Below are positions 1 through 8,325 of a stretch of DNA of 64,000 nucleotides, one piece after another. Source of the DNA: CAG-390 sp964384555 (GTDB lineage Bacteria; Bacillota; Clostridia; Oscillospirales; CAG-272); contig CAYLLA010000001.1 in assembly GCA_964384555.1 (NCBI GenBank), positions 62,001-126,000 on the forward strand. Direction: 5' to 3'. A program made the position numbers and the translations under genes. Below the pieces are notes generated by a model. It ran no database searches, was not told the DNA's origin, and was given only the letters and a program-made list of their open reading frames with translations. Every line of letters starts with the position of its first letter. Positions within the stretch are counted from its first letter, which is position 1.

Positions 1-764
1 TCTCTCGCCTCATACATTATCAGCGGGCGTGAGATATCAAGTGTCGGTGATCCGCCAAGCTTTGCCTCAACTATCACCGCCGAGGGGCGGGAGAAGGCAT
101 CCGGGTGGATCATTGTCATGCGCTTTGGTTCAAGCGACACGCCGCGCATTGCCGAAAAGAGGTCGGCCAGCCGCGAGGGGTGGAAAACGCAAACAAATAT
201 TCCGCCAAAATTTAAAAGCCGTGCGGCCGCGGCACAAAAATCGGCAATTCCGCCGCATACTTCGTGCCTTGCAATAAGGCGTTCCGCGGCTTCCGAACGA
301 TGACCTGTATCCGCACGCATGTAGGGCGGGTTTGAAAACACAACATCAAACCGCCCGCCAAGCTCCTCCGGGCGAATGCACCGCACATCTCCCGCTTGGG
401 GTCTAAAGATATCCGCAAGCCCGTTAAGCTCCGCGTTTCTCCGGGCAAGCTCGGCGTGCGCTGCTTGTATCTCTATTGCGCGGATATCACGAAATTTGCC
501 GTGCGCCGCCGCCAGCAGAGATATGATCCCACTGCCGCAACCAAGCTCACAGGCGCGCCCGGGGGAGGGACGAAGGTAGGATGCCAAAAGATAGGAATCC
601 GTCCCCCAGCGCAGTCCGCGATCCTTTTGGATAAGGGATATCCGCTCACCCACGCGGCAGATGCTCTCGCCATCGCGGCAAAGGCTCTCGGCACGGGCCG
701 GGGCATCTTTATTTTTATCTATATCGTTATTTGAACCGTTAGTATTGCAGTTTATGTCTTTCAT
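1..764 (-). CDS. tRNA (adenine-N6)-methyltransferase, TrmN6/YfiC-like (partial, runs off left edge)
   Basis: This is a class I SAM-dependent methyltransferase of the small-methyltransferase family; E. coli TrmN6 methylates A37 of a valine tRNA. The frame runs from an ATG at 764 to the window edge without a stop (about 254 residues seen). A SAM-binding motif reading ELGCGSG lies near residue 65, and the catalytic NPPY motif of N6-adenine/N5-glutamine methyltransferases lies near residue 125. The first 20 residues are rich in Asn and Asp and look like a disordered tail before the catalytic fold. It is downstream of the ferredoxin gene but separated from it by a terminator, and no strong ribosome-binding site is visible. 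The family is secure; the exact tRNA substrate is inferred. Confidence 0.85.
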   Translation of the reverse strand, partial: MKDINCNTNGSNNDIDKNKDAPARAESLCRDGESICRVGERISLIQKDRGLRWGTDSYLLASYLRPSPGRACELGCGSGIISLLAAAHGKFRDIRAIEIQAAHAELARRNAELNGLADIFRPQAGDVRCIRPEELGGRFDVVFSNPPYMRADTGHRSEAAERLIARHEVCGGIADFCAAAARLLNFGGIFVCVFHPSRLADLFSAMRGVSLEPKRMTMIHPDAFSRPSAVIVEAKLGGSPTLDISRPLIMYEAR

Positions 765-781
765 AATAAAACAGATCCGAA

Positions 782-826
782 TAGTTAAAATAAAAGCAGG
801 GCTGACGTGCCTTGGCACGTCAGCCC
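782..826 (-). terminator. Intrinsic terminator of the ferredoxin gene
   Basis: A 13-bp inverted repeat (799-811 pairing with 814-826) is followed on the minus strand by a T-rich run, just after the ferredoxin stop codon. Confidence 0.85.
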
Positions 827-834
827 CTGATGTC

Positions 835-1005
835 TTAGTCGGCCTTGGGAGCCTGTACAGGACATGCATCGGCGCATGCGCCGCATTCAATGCACTTATC
901 GGGATCGATAACGTACTTGCCATCACCCTCGGTGATAGCTTCAACGGGGCACTCGGCGGCGCAGGAGCCGCAGCTGATGCAATCGTCGCTGATCTTGTAT
1001 GCCAT
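835..1005 (-). CDS. 2[4Fe-4S] ferredoxin
   Basis: A 56-residue clostridial-type ferredoxin. Two CxxCxxCxxxCP motifs are present, CISCGSCAAECP near residue 9 and CIECGACADACP near residue 38, which together ligate two [4Fe-4S] clusters. It carries electrons in the cytoplasm between enzymes such as pyruvate:ferredoxin oxidoreductase and hydrogenases. The length is typical of the family. The ATG at 1005 has a good GGAGG ribosome-binding site 7 bases upstream. The gene has its own promoter and its own terminator, so it is monocistronic and probably highly expressed. Its absence from most gene tracks reflects only its small size. Confidence 0.97.
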   Translation of the reverse strand: MAYKISDDCISCGSCAAECPVEAITEGDGKYVIDPDKCIECGACADACPVQAPKAD

Positions 1006-1037
1006 AGCAGATTACCTCCATAAATTATAATATATAT

Positions 1038-1065
1038 ATTGTATCACAAATGCAGAGATATGCAA
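1038..1065 (-). promoter_or_regulatory. Promoter of the ferredoxin gene
   Basis: On the minus strand, TTGCAT (1065-1060) and TACAAT (1043-1038) are separated by 16 bp. The -10 is preceded by TGA, an extended -10 element. It lies about 33 bases before the start codon. Confidence 0.75.
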
Positions 1066-1133
1066 GTGCTTTTTTGAAAAAATAATGTGAATCTATCGAA
1101 AAAGTTGATTTTTTTATCAGACAAGGCCCGTAA

Positions 1134-2747
1134 TCAGTCCTCCGGGATCACATCAGCATCGTCAGATGCATCGGATGTGTCGATTCGGCGCTGTCCGCGG
1201 GTGATAACTTTTACGCTGTCGCGGTGGTAAAGACGTGGCGGGTCGCCGGGCTTTTCGTCAAGGCGGACCTTCACCGTTCCCGCGATCGGGCTGTTTTCGG
1301 TAACGATACCGCGGCCGTCCTCCGTTTCAACTATCGAGTCGATCGGCGGGGTCATGCGTATCTCGCGCTCGTATGTTTCATGCTCAAAGCGCAAGCAGCA
1401 CATAAGCCTGCCGCAACAGCCGGAGATCTTTGAGGAGCTGAGGGAGAGCCCCTGCTCCTTGGCCATCCTTATAGACACTTGGTTAAAGTTCGGCAAAAAG
1501 CTGGAGCAGCAAAGCTTGCGCCCGCAAACGCCACAGCCGCCAAGCATTTTAGCCTCATCGCGAATGCCTATCTGCCGCAATTCTATCCTTGTGCGAAATA
1601 CTGCGGCAAGATCCTTTACCAGCTCGCGAAAATCAACGCGCCCCGCGGCGGTAAAGTAAAATATCAGCTTGGAATTATCAAATGTATATCCCGCATCCAC
1701 AAGCTTCATATCAAGCCCGCGGGCGGCTATCTTTTCGGCGCATATAACAAGGGCTTCCTTTTCGCGGCGATGGTTCTCCTCGTCGTGGCGGGTGTCCTCC
1801 TCTGTGGCGCGCCGCCCTATGGCACGCAGGGGTTGAACTATATCCTCGGTCGGCACAAAGGTGTTGCCCATGCTTATCTCGCCGTATTCCATGCCGCGAG
1901 CAGTTTCCACTATCGCATGGTCACCGCGCCGGAATTTATCCGCGCCCGGTGCAAAGTAATAGGATTTACCCGAGCTTTCAAATTTAACTCCCACCACCTC
2001 GGTCTTGCCGTCACCGGGCGTGTGTGCGTGAGATACGGATGGCACACCCTTGTGTGAGGGAAGCATGCACTCGGGCAGGATCTCCTCATCCGGGATCTTA
2101 AAGGCATCGGGCATGGCGGCAATATCGCCGTAATCATCCTCCTCCGTGCTGATCAGCACAGGCTGGCGGGAATTACCGGTAAGGGATATATCCGCAAAAT
2201 TGTCGCCAAAGGGGTCTTTTTGCAGCGTATCGCGGCGAGCGCGGCTGTCATTTGACTCTGCACGGTCGCGGCGAGCATTGCCCGCCTGCTTTTGCGCACG
2301 TCGTGAGCTGTCGCGGCTCTCCGTACCGGCGCCTGTATTATTGGTGTTGGTATCGGAGCTTGCATTTGCGCCGTTTTTATCATTACCGCCGTTGTCGGTA
2401 TCGACTTTTGCGGCGCGGCGTTGCTGCTTTTGCCCGCCGTTGTTGCCGGTGCGGCGGCCGCCGCCGTTATTGCCGTTTCCGCCGGCGGCGTTTTTGCCGC
2501 CATCCGCGTTGGCCTTGGCAGGCTGGTTCTTTTGCCGCCCGTCGGCAGGACGGGGGGCGGCAGTTGCATCCTGAGTGGCGGTTTCCGCGGCGTTCGGCTT
2601 TTTCTCCGAGCGTGCATTGCCGCCGTGGTGGCGTTGCGATTTTCCGCCGCGCCGCTGGCGCCTTGCCTTGTTTTTATCCTCCGCGGCGGGAGCGCCTGCG
2701 GTGGCTTGCGTTACCTTGACATTTTGTTCGTCCATCTTTTTATCCAT
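1134..2747 (-). CDS. ricT: PSP1-domain protein RicT (RNase Y specificity factor) with a long disordered N-terminus
   Basis: RicT (YaaT) forms the Fe-S-containing Y-complex with YlbF and YmcA that directs RNase Y cleavage in Bacillus subtilis. Here the PSP1 region spans roughly residues 245-450. The diagnostic cysteines are C405, C408, C413, C414 and C444, C445, C450, C451, within GGCGVCGRKLCC and SGCCGRLMCC. The protein is 537 residues, about twice the usual 270-300. The extra length is an N-terminal low-complexity region of about 235 residues, rich in Gly, Asn, Arg, Lys and Ala with RGG- and GGN-like stretches, plus a short acidic tail. It lies directly downstream of holB, as ricT does in many Firmicutes. 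The ATG at 2747 lacks a strong ribosome-binding site, and an in-frame ATG at 2735 is an alternative. Confidence 0.93.
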   Translation of the reverse strand: MDKKMDEQNVKVTQATAGAPAAEDKNKARRQRRGGKSQRHHGGNARSEKKPNAAETATQDATAAPRPADGRQKNQPAKANADGGKNAAGGNGNNGGGRRTGNNGGQKQQRRAAKVDTDNGGNDKNGANASSDTNTNNTGAGTESRDSSRRAQKQAGNARRDRAESNDSRARRDTLQKDPFGDNFADISLTGNSRQPVLISTEEDDYGDIAAMPDAFKIPDEEILPECMLPSHKGVPSVSHAHTPGDGKTEVVGVKFESSGKSYYFAPGADKFRRGDHAIVETARGMEYGEISMGNTFVPTEDIVQPLRAIGRRATEEDTRHDEENHRREKEALVICAEKIAARGLDMKLVDAGYTFDNSKLIFYFTAAGRVDFRELVKDLAAVFRTRIELRQIGIRDEAKMLGGCGVCGRKLCCSSFLPNFNQVSIRMAKEQGLSLSSSKISGCCGRLMCCLRFEHETYEREIRMTPPIDSIVETEDGRGIVTENSPIAGTVKVRLDEKPGDPPRLYHRDSVKVITRGQRRIDTSDASDDADVIPED

Positions 2748-2816
2748 TTATCCATTCTGTGATATCGGCTGTGTGAGAGGGGATATCGTTAATTAAAATA
2801 CCGTTTTCGGTACTCG

Positions 2817-3941
2817 TTATTGCCTTTGTGTGCGACGGTCACAGGCTGCGCTTATAAGCTCAAATACCGTCAGCTTTGTGTTTGCGTTTTGCGCAAGCGC
2901 TACCCTTGCCGCCTCGACAGCATCATACAGCGATACGAGCCTTGATAGGGTAAACTGCCCACAAAGCTCCTCGGCGCGGTCGCGGTCGGCAAAAAAACGC
3001 AGGGGTGCATCCTCGCTCTTTTTCTTTAGCGCCAGATCGCGCAGTGCCAGTGAGATATCATCCATAAGCTTTGCCGCTTCATCGCGCTTGCCGCTTGAGT
3101 AGGGGTTGAGCAGGGTGACGAGCTCCGCGGCGCGTCCTGTTTGCGTTACCCGCTCGCAAAAGCTTTCGGCTGTGTGGCGGCGGGAGAGTACTCCCTCGCG
3201 CTCACGTCCGCCTATCAGCTCTATCGCACGCCCCGCACTGCCATCGGATGCCATTACAAGATCCAAAAATGCATTCGGGTCGCTGTCGTAGAGCCGCGCG
3301 GCCTCGGGTGAGCTTTGGCGCACTATCTCGGTAATGTCGGCGGGGGTGAGCGGTTGAGTCCTCAGTGACGGTGCGCGTGAGCGTATCGTCTCAAGCATGT
3401 TGCGTGAGCTTTTGGCAATAAGCAGGAATATTGCATAGGCAGGCGGCTCTTCAAGCGTTAAAAGCAAAGCGTTTTGCGCTTGAGCCGTCATTTTGTCGGC
3501 ATCGTCTATGATGTATATCTTGTGTTCAAGCTCGTTGGGAATGATGTGTACATCGGTGCGCAGCTCGCGTATCACATCAACGCCGATGCCCGCCTTGCCG
3601 TCCTCACGGGATACCGTTATCACATCGGGTGAGATGCCCGCAAATATCTTGCGGCATGCCTCGCATTCCCCGCATGGGAAGGTATGCTCCGCCGTCGGGT
3701 GCGAAACCGCCTGTGGTATCGGCAGTGACATTTGCATTTGTGCCGCGCCGTCCTCTGCCGCGGGTGAATGTACGCAGGAAACCGCCGCGGCAATGTTTTT
3801 TGCCAAGGTCTTGCGCCCGCTGCCGGGGCGACCCTCAATTATATATGCGTGGGCAAGCCCGCCGGCGGTAATATCGCGCCAAAGCCGCTCGCAAAGCGCA
3901 CGGTTGCCGCGAATCTTTGGAAATATTTTTGCGCTCTCCAC
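2817..3941 (-). CDS. holB: DNA polymerase III delta' subunit
   Basis: This is the clamp-loader AAA+ subunit of the replicative polymerase. A P-loop GRPGSGRKT lies at about residues 37-45, a zinc module at C56, C90, C93 and C96, and a Walker B region IYIIDDADKM after it. Length (374 residues) is normal. I chose the GTG at 3941 because AAAGGCGG stands just before it. The longer frame begins with a GTG at 3971, which coincides with the predicted transcription start of the promoter at 3977-4005, so it would lack a ribosome-binding site. It is followed by ricT after 69 bases, the common holB-ricT order. Confidence 0.93.
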   Translation of the reverse strand: MESAKIFPKIRGNRALCERLWRDITAGGLAHAYIIEGRPGSGRKTLAKNIAAAVSCVHSPAAEDGAAQMQMSLPIPQAVSHPTAEHTFPCGECEACRKIFAGISPDVITVSREDGKAGIGVDVIRELRTDVHIIPNELEHKIYIIDDADKMTAQAQNALLLTLEEPPAYAIFLLIAKSSRNMLETIRSRAPSLRTQPLTPADITEIVRQSSPEAARLYDSDPNAFLDLVMASDGSAGRAIELIGGREREGVLSRRHTAESFCERVTQTGRAAELVTLLNPYSSGKRDEAAKLMDDISLALRDLALKKKSEDAPLRFFADRDRAEELCGQFTLSRLVSLYDAVEAARVALAQNANTKLTVFELISAACDRRTQRQ

Positions 3942-3976
3942 ATCCTGCCGCCTTTCATTATTTTCATCCACCTTAT

Positions 3977-4005
3977 ATTATATCATTAATGCGCAAAAAA
4001 GTCAA
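3977..4005 (-). promoter_or_regulatory. Promoter of holB-ricT
   Basis: Minus-strand TTGACT (4005-4000), a 17-bp spacer, then TATAAT (3982-3977) preceded by TGA. The predicted transcription start is at about 3970, which decides the holB start codon. Confidence 0.85.
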
Positions 4006-4035
4006 CATTTCATTCAAGGCATTGTACCGATCCAA

Positions 4036-4071
4036 GCAAAAAACGCAGGACATTCCGCCCTGCGCATTTTT
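4036..4071 (-). terminator. Terminator of rpe, bidirectional in form
   Basis: CGCAGG (4044-4049) pairs with CCTGCG (4059-4064). There are T runs on the 3' side in both directions, so it can end rpe transcription on the minus strand before the holB promoter. Confidence 0.7.
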
Positions 4072-4163
4072 TGCATTTATTTGTTTTTTGCGATATTATA
4101 TTTCGGAATGTCGCGGATGCTCAAAAGCTCCGCGCATTGCACCTCATTTGCCGTGGCGATTTA

Positions 4164-4850
4164 TCACCCAACGAACGGCGCATCCTTGGCCGCCGCGCGC
4201 ATGGCAAGCATCACCTGTCGCGGCCGCGGTGAGCCGAAAATGGCAGATCCGGCAACCACAACATTGGCACCGGCAGATGTGACTGCGGCGGTGTTGTCCG
4301 CGGATATCCCGCCGTCAACCTCAATATCGGTATCCAGTCCCAGCTCCTCTATCCTGCGCCGCAAAAGCGTGACCTTCTCAAGCGTTTCGGGTATCAGCTT
4401 TTGGCCGCCAAAGCCGGGGTAGACCGTCATCACCAGTACCATATCAAGCTTTGAAAGATAGGGATATACCGCCTCGACGGGTGTATCCGGCGATATTGCC
4501 ATAGAGGCATGCACATTTGCATCTTTTATGCGATATATGAGCGGCAGTGGATCCTCCACCGCCTCGCGGTGAAAGGTGATAACATCCGCCCCCGCGCCAA
4601 TAAACCGGTCAAGATATTTCGCGGGGTCGCTTATCATCAGGTGAAGATCGAATATCAGCTTGCTGTGCGGGCGCAGTGCCGCGGCAAGATCCGGGCCAAA
4701 GCTTATATTGGGCACAAAATGCCCATCCATTATATCCAGGTGCAAAAAGTCCGCGCCCGCTTCCTCTATGCGGCGCACCGATGCACCGAGATCGGAATAA
4801 TCTGCGGCAAGGAGAGAGGGGGAGATATAAAACTTTTTTTGTTCTGTCAT
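4164..4850 (-). CDS. rpe: Ribulose-phosphate 3-epimerase
   Basis: Interconverts ribulose 5-phosphate and xylulose 5-phosphate in the non-oxidative pentose phosphate pathway. The TIM-barrel signatures are present: SPSLLAADYSDL at the N-terminus, HLDIMDGHFVPN with the metal-binding His and catalytic Asp, the DLHLMI strand, TVYPGFGGQ and EVDGGI near the phosphate-binding end. I start it at the ATG at 4850 (228 residues, family-typical). An upstream in-frame ATG at 4928 would add 26 Lys/Arg-rich residues with no family counterpart. It lies with rpiB two genes away, so two pentose-phosphate isomerases are clustered here with the MEP-pathway genes ispD and ispF. Confidence 0.96.
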   Translation of the reverse strand: MTEQKKFYISPSLLAADYSDLGASVRRIEEAGADFLHLDIMDGHFVPNISFGPDLAAALRPHSKLIFDLHLMISDPAKYLDRFIGAGADVITFHREAVEDPLPLIYRIKDANVHASMAISPDTPVEAVYPYLSKLDMVLVMTVYPGFGGQKLIPETLEKVTLLRRRIEELGLDTDIEVDGGISADNTAAVTSAGANVVVAGSAIFGSPRPRQVMLAMRAAAKDAPFVG

Positions 4851-5128
4851 TTTTATCACCAAGACCCTCGCGCGGCGAGGGCTTTCATTGCTTTTTTTGC
4901 TTTTATGTTTTTGATTGGCTGTTTGCAAGGCGGCATTTTGAGTGTCGTATCGACCGCCGCCTGAATATGCTGTGCATGAGAGGGTGCGATGCGGTGGCGG
5001 AAAGGATGCAAAAAACGCTGTGCGGGGGAAGTGTGGGGAATGTATCCGTCCTCAATTCGCTTTTTTACGGCGCAGGCGGCTGTGTTCCGCCTGTGCCGAC
5101 AGGCAACTTGTTTTTTGTTTTTGAAAAC
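4851..5128. other. 278-nt gap between rpe and ispF with plus-strand terminator-like hairpins
   Basis: No credible gene lies here. Two hairpins are followed by T-rich runs on the plus strand: GACCCTCGC/GCGAGGG at about 4862-4882, and GCCTGT/ACAGGC at 5089-5104 followed by two T runs. A third inverted repeat pairs CAGGCGG (5073-5079) with CCGCCTG (5087-5093). No minus-strand promoter for rpe was recognised. Confidence 0.4.
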
Positions 5129-5602
5129 TCAGATCCTTTCGATAAGGCAGACCGCGTGGGCGGCAATGCCGTCCCCCGAGCCTGTAAAGCCCAGCCCCTC
5201 TTCGGTGGTCGCCTTTACGCTGACGCGAGAGCTGTCAATGCCCAAGGCCGCGGCAAGGTTTTGCCGCATCAGGGGAATGTGCGGCGCAAGCTTGGGCTTT
5301 TGTGCTAACACGGTGGCATCTATATTTTCTATTCGCCAACCGTCGGATGCAAGTATCCTTGCCACCTCGGCGGCAAGGCGCAGGCTGTCCGCCCCCCGAT
5401 ATCTTTCGTCGGTGTCAGGAAAATGCCCGCCAATATCTCCAAGCGCCGCCGCGCCGAGCAGGGCATCCATTACCGCGTGTGTCAGCACATCGGCATCGGA
5501 GTGTCCAAGCAGTCCCAGGGGATACTCGATCCGCACCCCGCCAAGTATCAGCTCGCGCCCGGGTGTCAGACGGTGTACATCATAGCCGTGTCCTATCCTC
5601 AT
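5129..5602 (-). CDS. ispF: 2-C-methyl-D-erythritol 2,4-cyclodiphosphate synthase
   Basis: Fifth enzyme of the MEP isoprenoid pathway; it cyclises CDP-methylerythritol 2-phosphate and releases CMP. The N-terminus MRIGHGYDVHRL carries the zinc-binding Asp and His. It is followed by GHSDADVLTHAVMDAL, which holds the third zinc-binding His, and GDIGGHFPDTD. The start at 5602 overlaps the ispD stop by four bases (ATGA), which implies translational coupling. A longer frame to 5740 lies inside ispD and would add an Arg-rich stretch, so I reject it. At 157 residues it is full length. Confidence 0.97.
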   Translation of the reverse strand: MRIGHGYDVHRLTPGRELILGGVRIEYPLGLLGHSDADVLTHAVMDALLGAAALGDIGGHFPDTDERYRGADSLRLAAEVARILASDGWRIENIDATVLAQKPKLAPHIPLMRQNLAAALGIDSSRVSVKATTEEGLGFTGSGDGIAAHAVCLIERI

Positions 5603-6423
5603 CCTCGGTCGCCTCCGCTTTCTTTTTTGTCTTTTGTGTCTGCCACCTCGGCGCACTCCGCTCGGCGGCGTTCGGTCATTATCGCCTCGGCAATGGGAAG
5701 ATCCATGGCCGACGTGATCTTGAGATTCTCCCGCCCGCAATCAACAAGCTTTATGCGGCGGTCTATCCGCTCGACCAGTGAATTATCATCGGTGGCGACA
5801 AAGCCGTCCTTTTGCGCAGTGTACGCGGCGGCACGGTAAAGATCTGCCATAAAGACCTGCGGGGTCGATGCCTGCCACGCGGTGGAGCGCTCAACGGTAG
5901 ATCCGATAAATCCCTTTTTGTCCGCTGTTTTTATCGTGTCAACAGCAGGGGTCGCCGCGGTCGCCGCTCCGTATCTGTAGGCAGCAAGACAGACCGAGCG
6001 TATCATTTCCGGGGTGGTCAAAGGCCTTGCGGCATCGGCAATGGCGAAGTACGCGGTGTTTTCCGCTGCGGCTTCAATACCGCACAAAACGGATTCTTGG
6101 CGGCTCGCGCCTCCAACAACGATACTGTAGGGTTTTGAGAACCCAAACTTTTCGCGGTAATTTTCGTATATCGGCTCATCTCCCGCACGCACTACCAAAA
6201 TGATATCGTCAATGCATTCGCAATCGTCATATGCGCGCCATGTCATGGCGACTATCGGCATGCCGCAAAGCGGCAAAAATTGCTTAGGCGTTTCACCGCC
6301 CATGCGAGTGGAAGAGCCGGCGGCAACTATCACGGCGGTGGTGCGGCGGTTTTTAACTATCCCGCCCACCGTGCGCAAAAAATCCGCCAGCGAGTCCGCT
6401 TTTTTTCTGTCGGTCGAATTCAT
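5599..6423 (-). CDS. ispD: 2-C-methyl-D-erythritol 4-phosphate cytidylyltransferase
   Basis: Third enzyme of the MEP pathway; it makes CDP-methylerythritol from CTP. The nucleotidyltransferase signature VIVAAGSSTRMGGETPKQFL begins near residue 35, and DAARPLTT follows near residue 127. The 274-residue length exceeds the usual 225-240 because of about 30 extra N-terminal residues and a charged C-terminal tail rich in Lys, Asp and Glu. It overlaps rpiB upstream and ispF downstream by four bases each (ATGA). The three genes therefore form a tight operon, with ispD and ispF as separate enzymes rather than a fused IspDF. Confidence 0.95.
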   Translation of the reverse strand: MNSTDRKKADSLADFLRTVGGIVKNRRTTAVIVAAGSSTRMGGETPKQFLPLCGMPIVAMTWRAYDDCECIDDIILVVRAGDEPIYENYREKFGFSKPYSIVVGGASRQESVLCGIEAAAENTAYFAIADAARPLTTPEMIRSVCLAAYRYGAATAATPAVDTIKTADKKGFIGSTVERSTAWQASTPQVFMADLYRAAAYTAQKDGFVATDDNSLVERIDRRIKLVDCGRENLKITSAMDLPIAEAIMTERRRAECAEVADTKDKKESGGDRG

Positions 6424-6908
6424 AACTCGTATTTTTTGCTGTCGTAGCTGCCGTCCTCAAGCTCGCTTATCATGCGCAAACGGCGAATATGCCGTTCCTC
6501 TGTCAGCGGCTCGTTGGCAAGAAAAATGTCGGTAAGCTCGGCTATCTTTTGGTCGTCAAGCACTCTGGCTCCCATGCACAGCACGTTTGCGGCATTGTGC
6601 TTGCGGGTCATCTCGGTGGAAAAAGGATCCGAGCACACTGCGGCGCGTATGCCGCGGTGCTTGTTTGCGGCTATCGAAACGCCAATGCCCGTGCCGCATA
6701 TAAGAATGCCGAGGGGGAACTCACCCGACTGTATCCTTTGACAGAGCGAGTGTACCGGAATGGGGTAATCACAGCTCTCGTCCGAAAAACAGCCAACATC
6801 GGTAACGGTGTAGCCGTCGCGGCCAAGCTTCTCGATAAGCTTTAGCTTTGCGTGATATCCTGCATGGTCACAGCCTATTATAATCTTTTTTGCGTTGTTT
6901 TCGTTCAT
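6420..6908 (-). CDS. rpiB: Ribose-5-phosphate isomerase B
   Basis: Interconverts ribose 5-phosphate and ribulose 5-phosphate. The sugar-phosphate isomerase fold is clear: IIIGCDHAGYHAK at the N-terminus, the CGTGIGVSIAANK loop near residue 75, and a HNAANVLCMGARV motif. At 162 residues it is slightly longer than the usual 145-150. The ATG at 6908 follows an AGGATC ribosome-binding site. It is the first gene of the rpiB-ispD-ispF unit. Some relatives act on allose or galactose phosphates, but the neighbouring rpe favours the pentose role. Confidence 0.94.
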   Translation of the reverse strand: MNENNAKKIIIGCDHAGYHAKLKLIEKLGRDGYTVTDVGCFSDESCDYPIPVHSLCQRIQSGEFPLGILICGTGIGVSIAANKHRGIRAAVCSDPFSTEMTRKHNAANVLCMGARVLDDQKIAELTDIFLANEPLTEERHIRRLRMISELEDGSYDSKKYEL

Positions 6909-7009
6909 GATCCTGATCCTGCCTCTTTGTTTTTGTTTTTGCTTTTTTGATTTGATGATGAATCAAATAATTGAGTGTCGAATATAGTTGATAGTAACGG
7001 ATAGCGACA

Positions 7010-7768
7010 TCATGCGCGATCCGCCGCACCTGACAAAGCCTCCTGCGCGCGCCGCGCTTCTTCTGCCGCCAAGCGCTCGGCGCGCTCGCGCTCCGCTTGA
7101 GAGAGCCTGAGATATGTCGGGGTCAAGGTTGCGGCATCCGAATATTCGCCGCGCTCGTATTGTGCCATTGCCGCGGCTGCGACCGAATATGCCGATTGAT
7201 ATCTGAGCCTCACCGGCGTATCGTAAATATGTCCGCTCGGCATACGCGCGGCAACAAGATCGTAGCCGTCGCCGCAGATCCATACGCGATGCCCAAGGGC
7301 AAGTATCTCCCCCTCAAGCTCCTCGTAGGCTATGGCGCGGTCGGGAGTCAAGCGGCAAAGCTCGCCTTCGCGGCGCACAAATGTTGCGGTGTACAGCTGC
7401 CCGCGCCGTGCATCCATGCAGGGGATGATGTACTTTTCATCCTCGCCATCGTCAAAGTTTAGGTTCATTGCCAGCGCATGCAGGGTGGATACTCCGCATA
7501 CCGGTCTTTCTGTACCAAACGCCAGCCCTTTTATGGTGGCGGCGCCTATCCTTACCCCGGTAAAAGACCCGGGACCCGCCGAGCAGGCAAAAAGCTCAAC
7601 ATCATGCGGCTTCATACCAAAGGCATCAAGTATGCTCTTTACCATCGTCAAAAGCGTTTCGCTGTGAGTGTTACCGTTGTTAAGCGTGTACTCCGCCAGC
7701 AGCTTGTCTTTATCGCAAAGCGCAGCCGTGGCTACCTTTGCCGTGCTGTCAACAGCTAATATCTTCAT
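7010..7768 (-). CDS. tsaB: tRNA t6A threonylcarbamoyl transfer protein TsaB
   Basis: Inactive ASKHA-fold partner of TsaD in t6A37 formation on ANN-decoding tRNAs. The N-terminus MKILAVDSTAKVATAAL and the SAGPGSFTGVRIG motif near residue 66 identify the family; the metal-binding histidines of TsaD are absent, as expected. The 252 residues include a charged C-terminal tail of about 30 residues (Glu, Arg, Ala). It follows tsaE on the same strand with a 53-base gap. The partner tsaD lies at 11702 on the opposite strand, so the usual tsaE-tsaB-rimI-tsaD cluster is broken here. Confidence 0.95.
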   Translation of the reverse strand: MKILAVDSTAKVATAALCDKDKLLAEYTLNNGNTHSETLLTMVKSILDAFGMKPHDVELFACSAGPGSFTGVRIGAATIKGLAFGTERPVCGVSTLHALAMNLNFDDGEDEKYIIPCMDARRGQLYTATFVRREGELCRLTPDRAIAYEELEGEILALGHRVWICGDGYDLVAARMPSGHIYDTPVRLRYQSAYSVAAAAMAQYERGEYSDAATLTPTYLRLSQAERERAERLAAEEARRAQEALSGAADRA

Positions 7769-7821
7769 TTTGACCTTAAGATCTCCTTAAAAACGTTTTA
7801 TGAGGTCGTTTGCCATTTAGC

Positions 7822-8325
7822 TCAGTCCCGCCCGCATACGGTCGCCACGACCCGGCGGTCGCCCTCGGCCGCGGTCTTTGAAATATCAACGCGCAGATGC
7901 CGCTCGGGAATGGCCCAGGGAATATTCTCGCACCACTCGGCAAGGCAAAAGCCGCCGCGAGCCTCGTAATCGTAAAAGCCGATCGAGTATAGCTCATCAT
8001 CGTCGGTTATTCGGTACATATCAAAGTGAAAGACCGGGCGCTCGCCGTGCCTGTATTCGTTTACCAGCGCAAAGGTGGGGGAGCGCACTGCCGACCCCGG
8101 GGATGCAACACTGCAAAAGCCGCGCACAAAGGCGGTCTTGCCAACGCCGAGGTCGCCGTAAAGAGCCACAAAACGCGGGAGCGCTTTGTCACTTGCGAAA
8201 TCATCGGGTTTTTCGGATTTTTCTGGGGTGGCCAGCATCTCGGCAAGCTTGGCGCCAAGTGCCTCCGTCTCCTCCGGCGAGTGAGTGACGGTATCAAATA
8301 TTATAGTGTTTGCAGACCCGCTCAT
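7822..8325 (-). CDS. tsaE: tRNA t6A biosynthesis ATPase TsaE
   Basis: P-loop ATPase that drives the TsaB-TsaD complex. The Walker A motif GDLGVGKTAFVRG lies near residue 57, followed by the family strands SPTFALVNEY and VFHFDMYRI and the EWCENI motif. Length (167 residues) is near normal, with an insertion rich in Lys, Ser, Glu and Asp ahead of the P-loop. Its start overlaps the DUF896 gene by four bases (ATGA). Confidence 0.95.
   Translation of the reverse strand: MSGSANTIIFDTVTHSPEETEALGAKLAEMLATPEKSEKPDDFASDKALPRFVALYGDLGVGKTAFVRGFCSVASPGSAVRSPTFALVNEYRHGERPVFHFDMYRITDDDELYSIGFYDYEARGGFCLAEWCENIPWAIPERHLRVDISKTAAEGDRRVVATVCGRD

Noticed and set aside
1038..1133. Rex or other redox operator at the ferredoxin promoter
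   Set aside because: I looked for a TTGTGA-N6-TCACAA-type site because rex and a ferredoxin share the window; only a TGTGA half occurs.
2153..2617. Second minus-strand ORF within ricT
   Set aside because: It is an out-of-frame reading of the low-complexity region of ricT, whose repeats keep all frames open.
3942..3971. Ten extra N-terminal codons of holB from a GTG at 3971
   Set aside because: The predicted transcription start falls on this codon, so it has no ribosome-binding site; GTG 3941 does.
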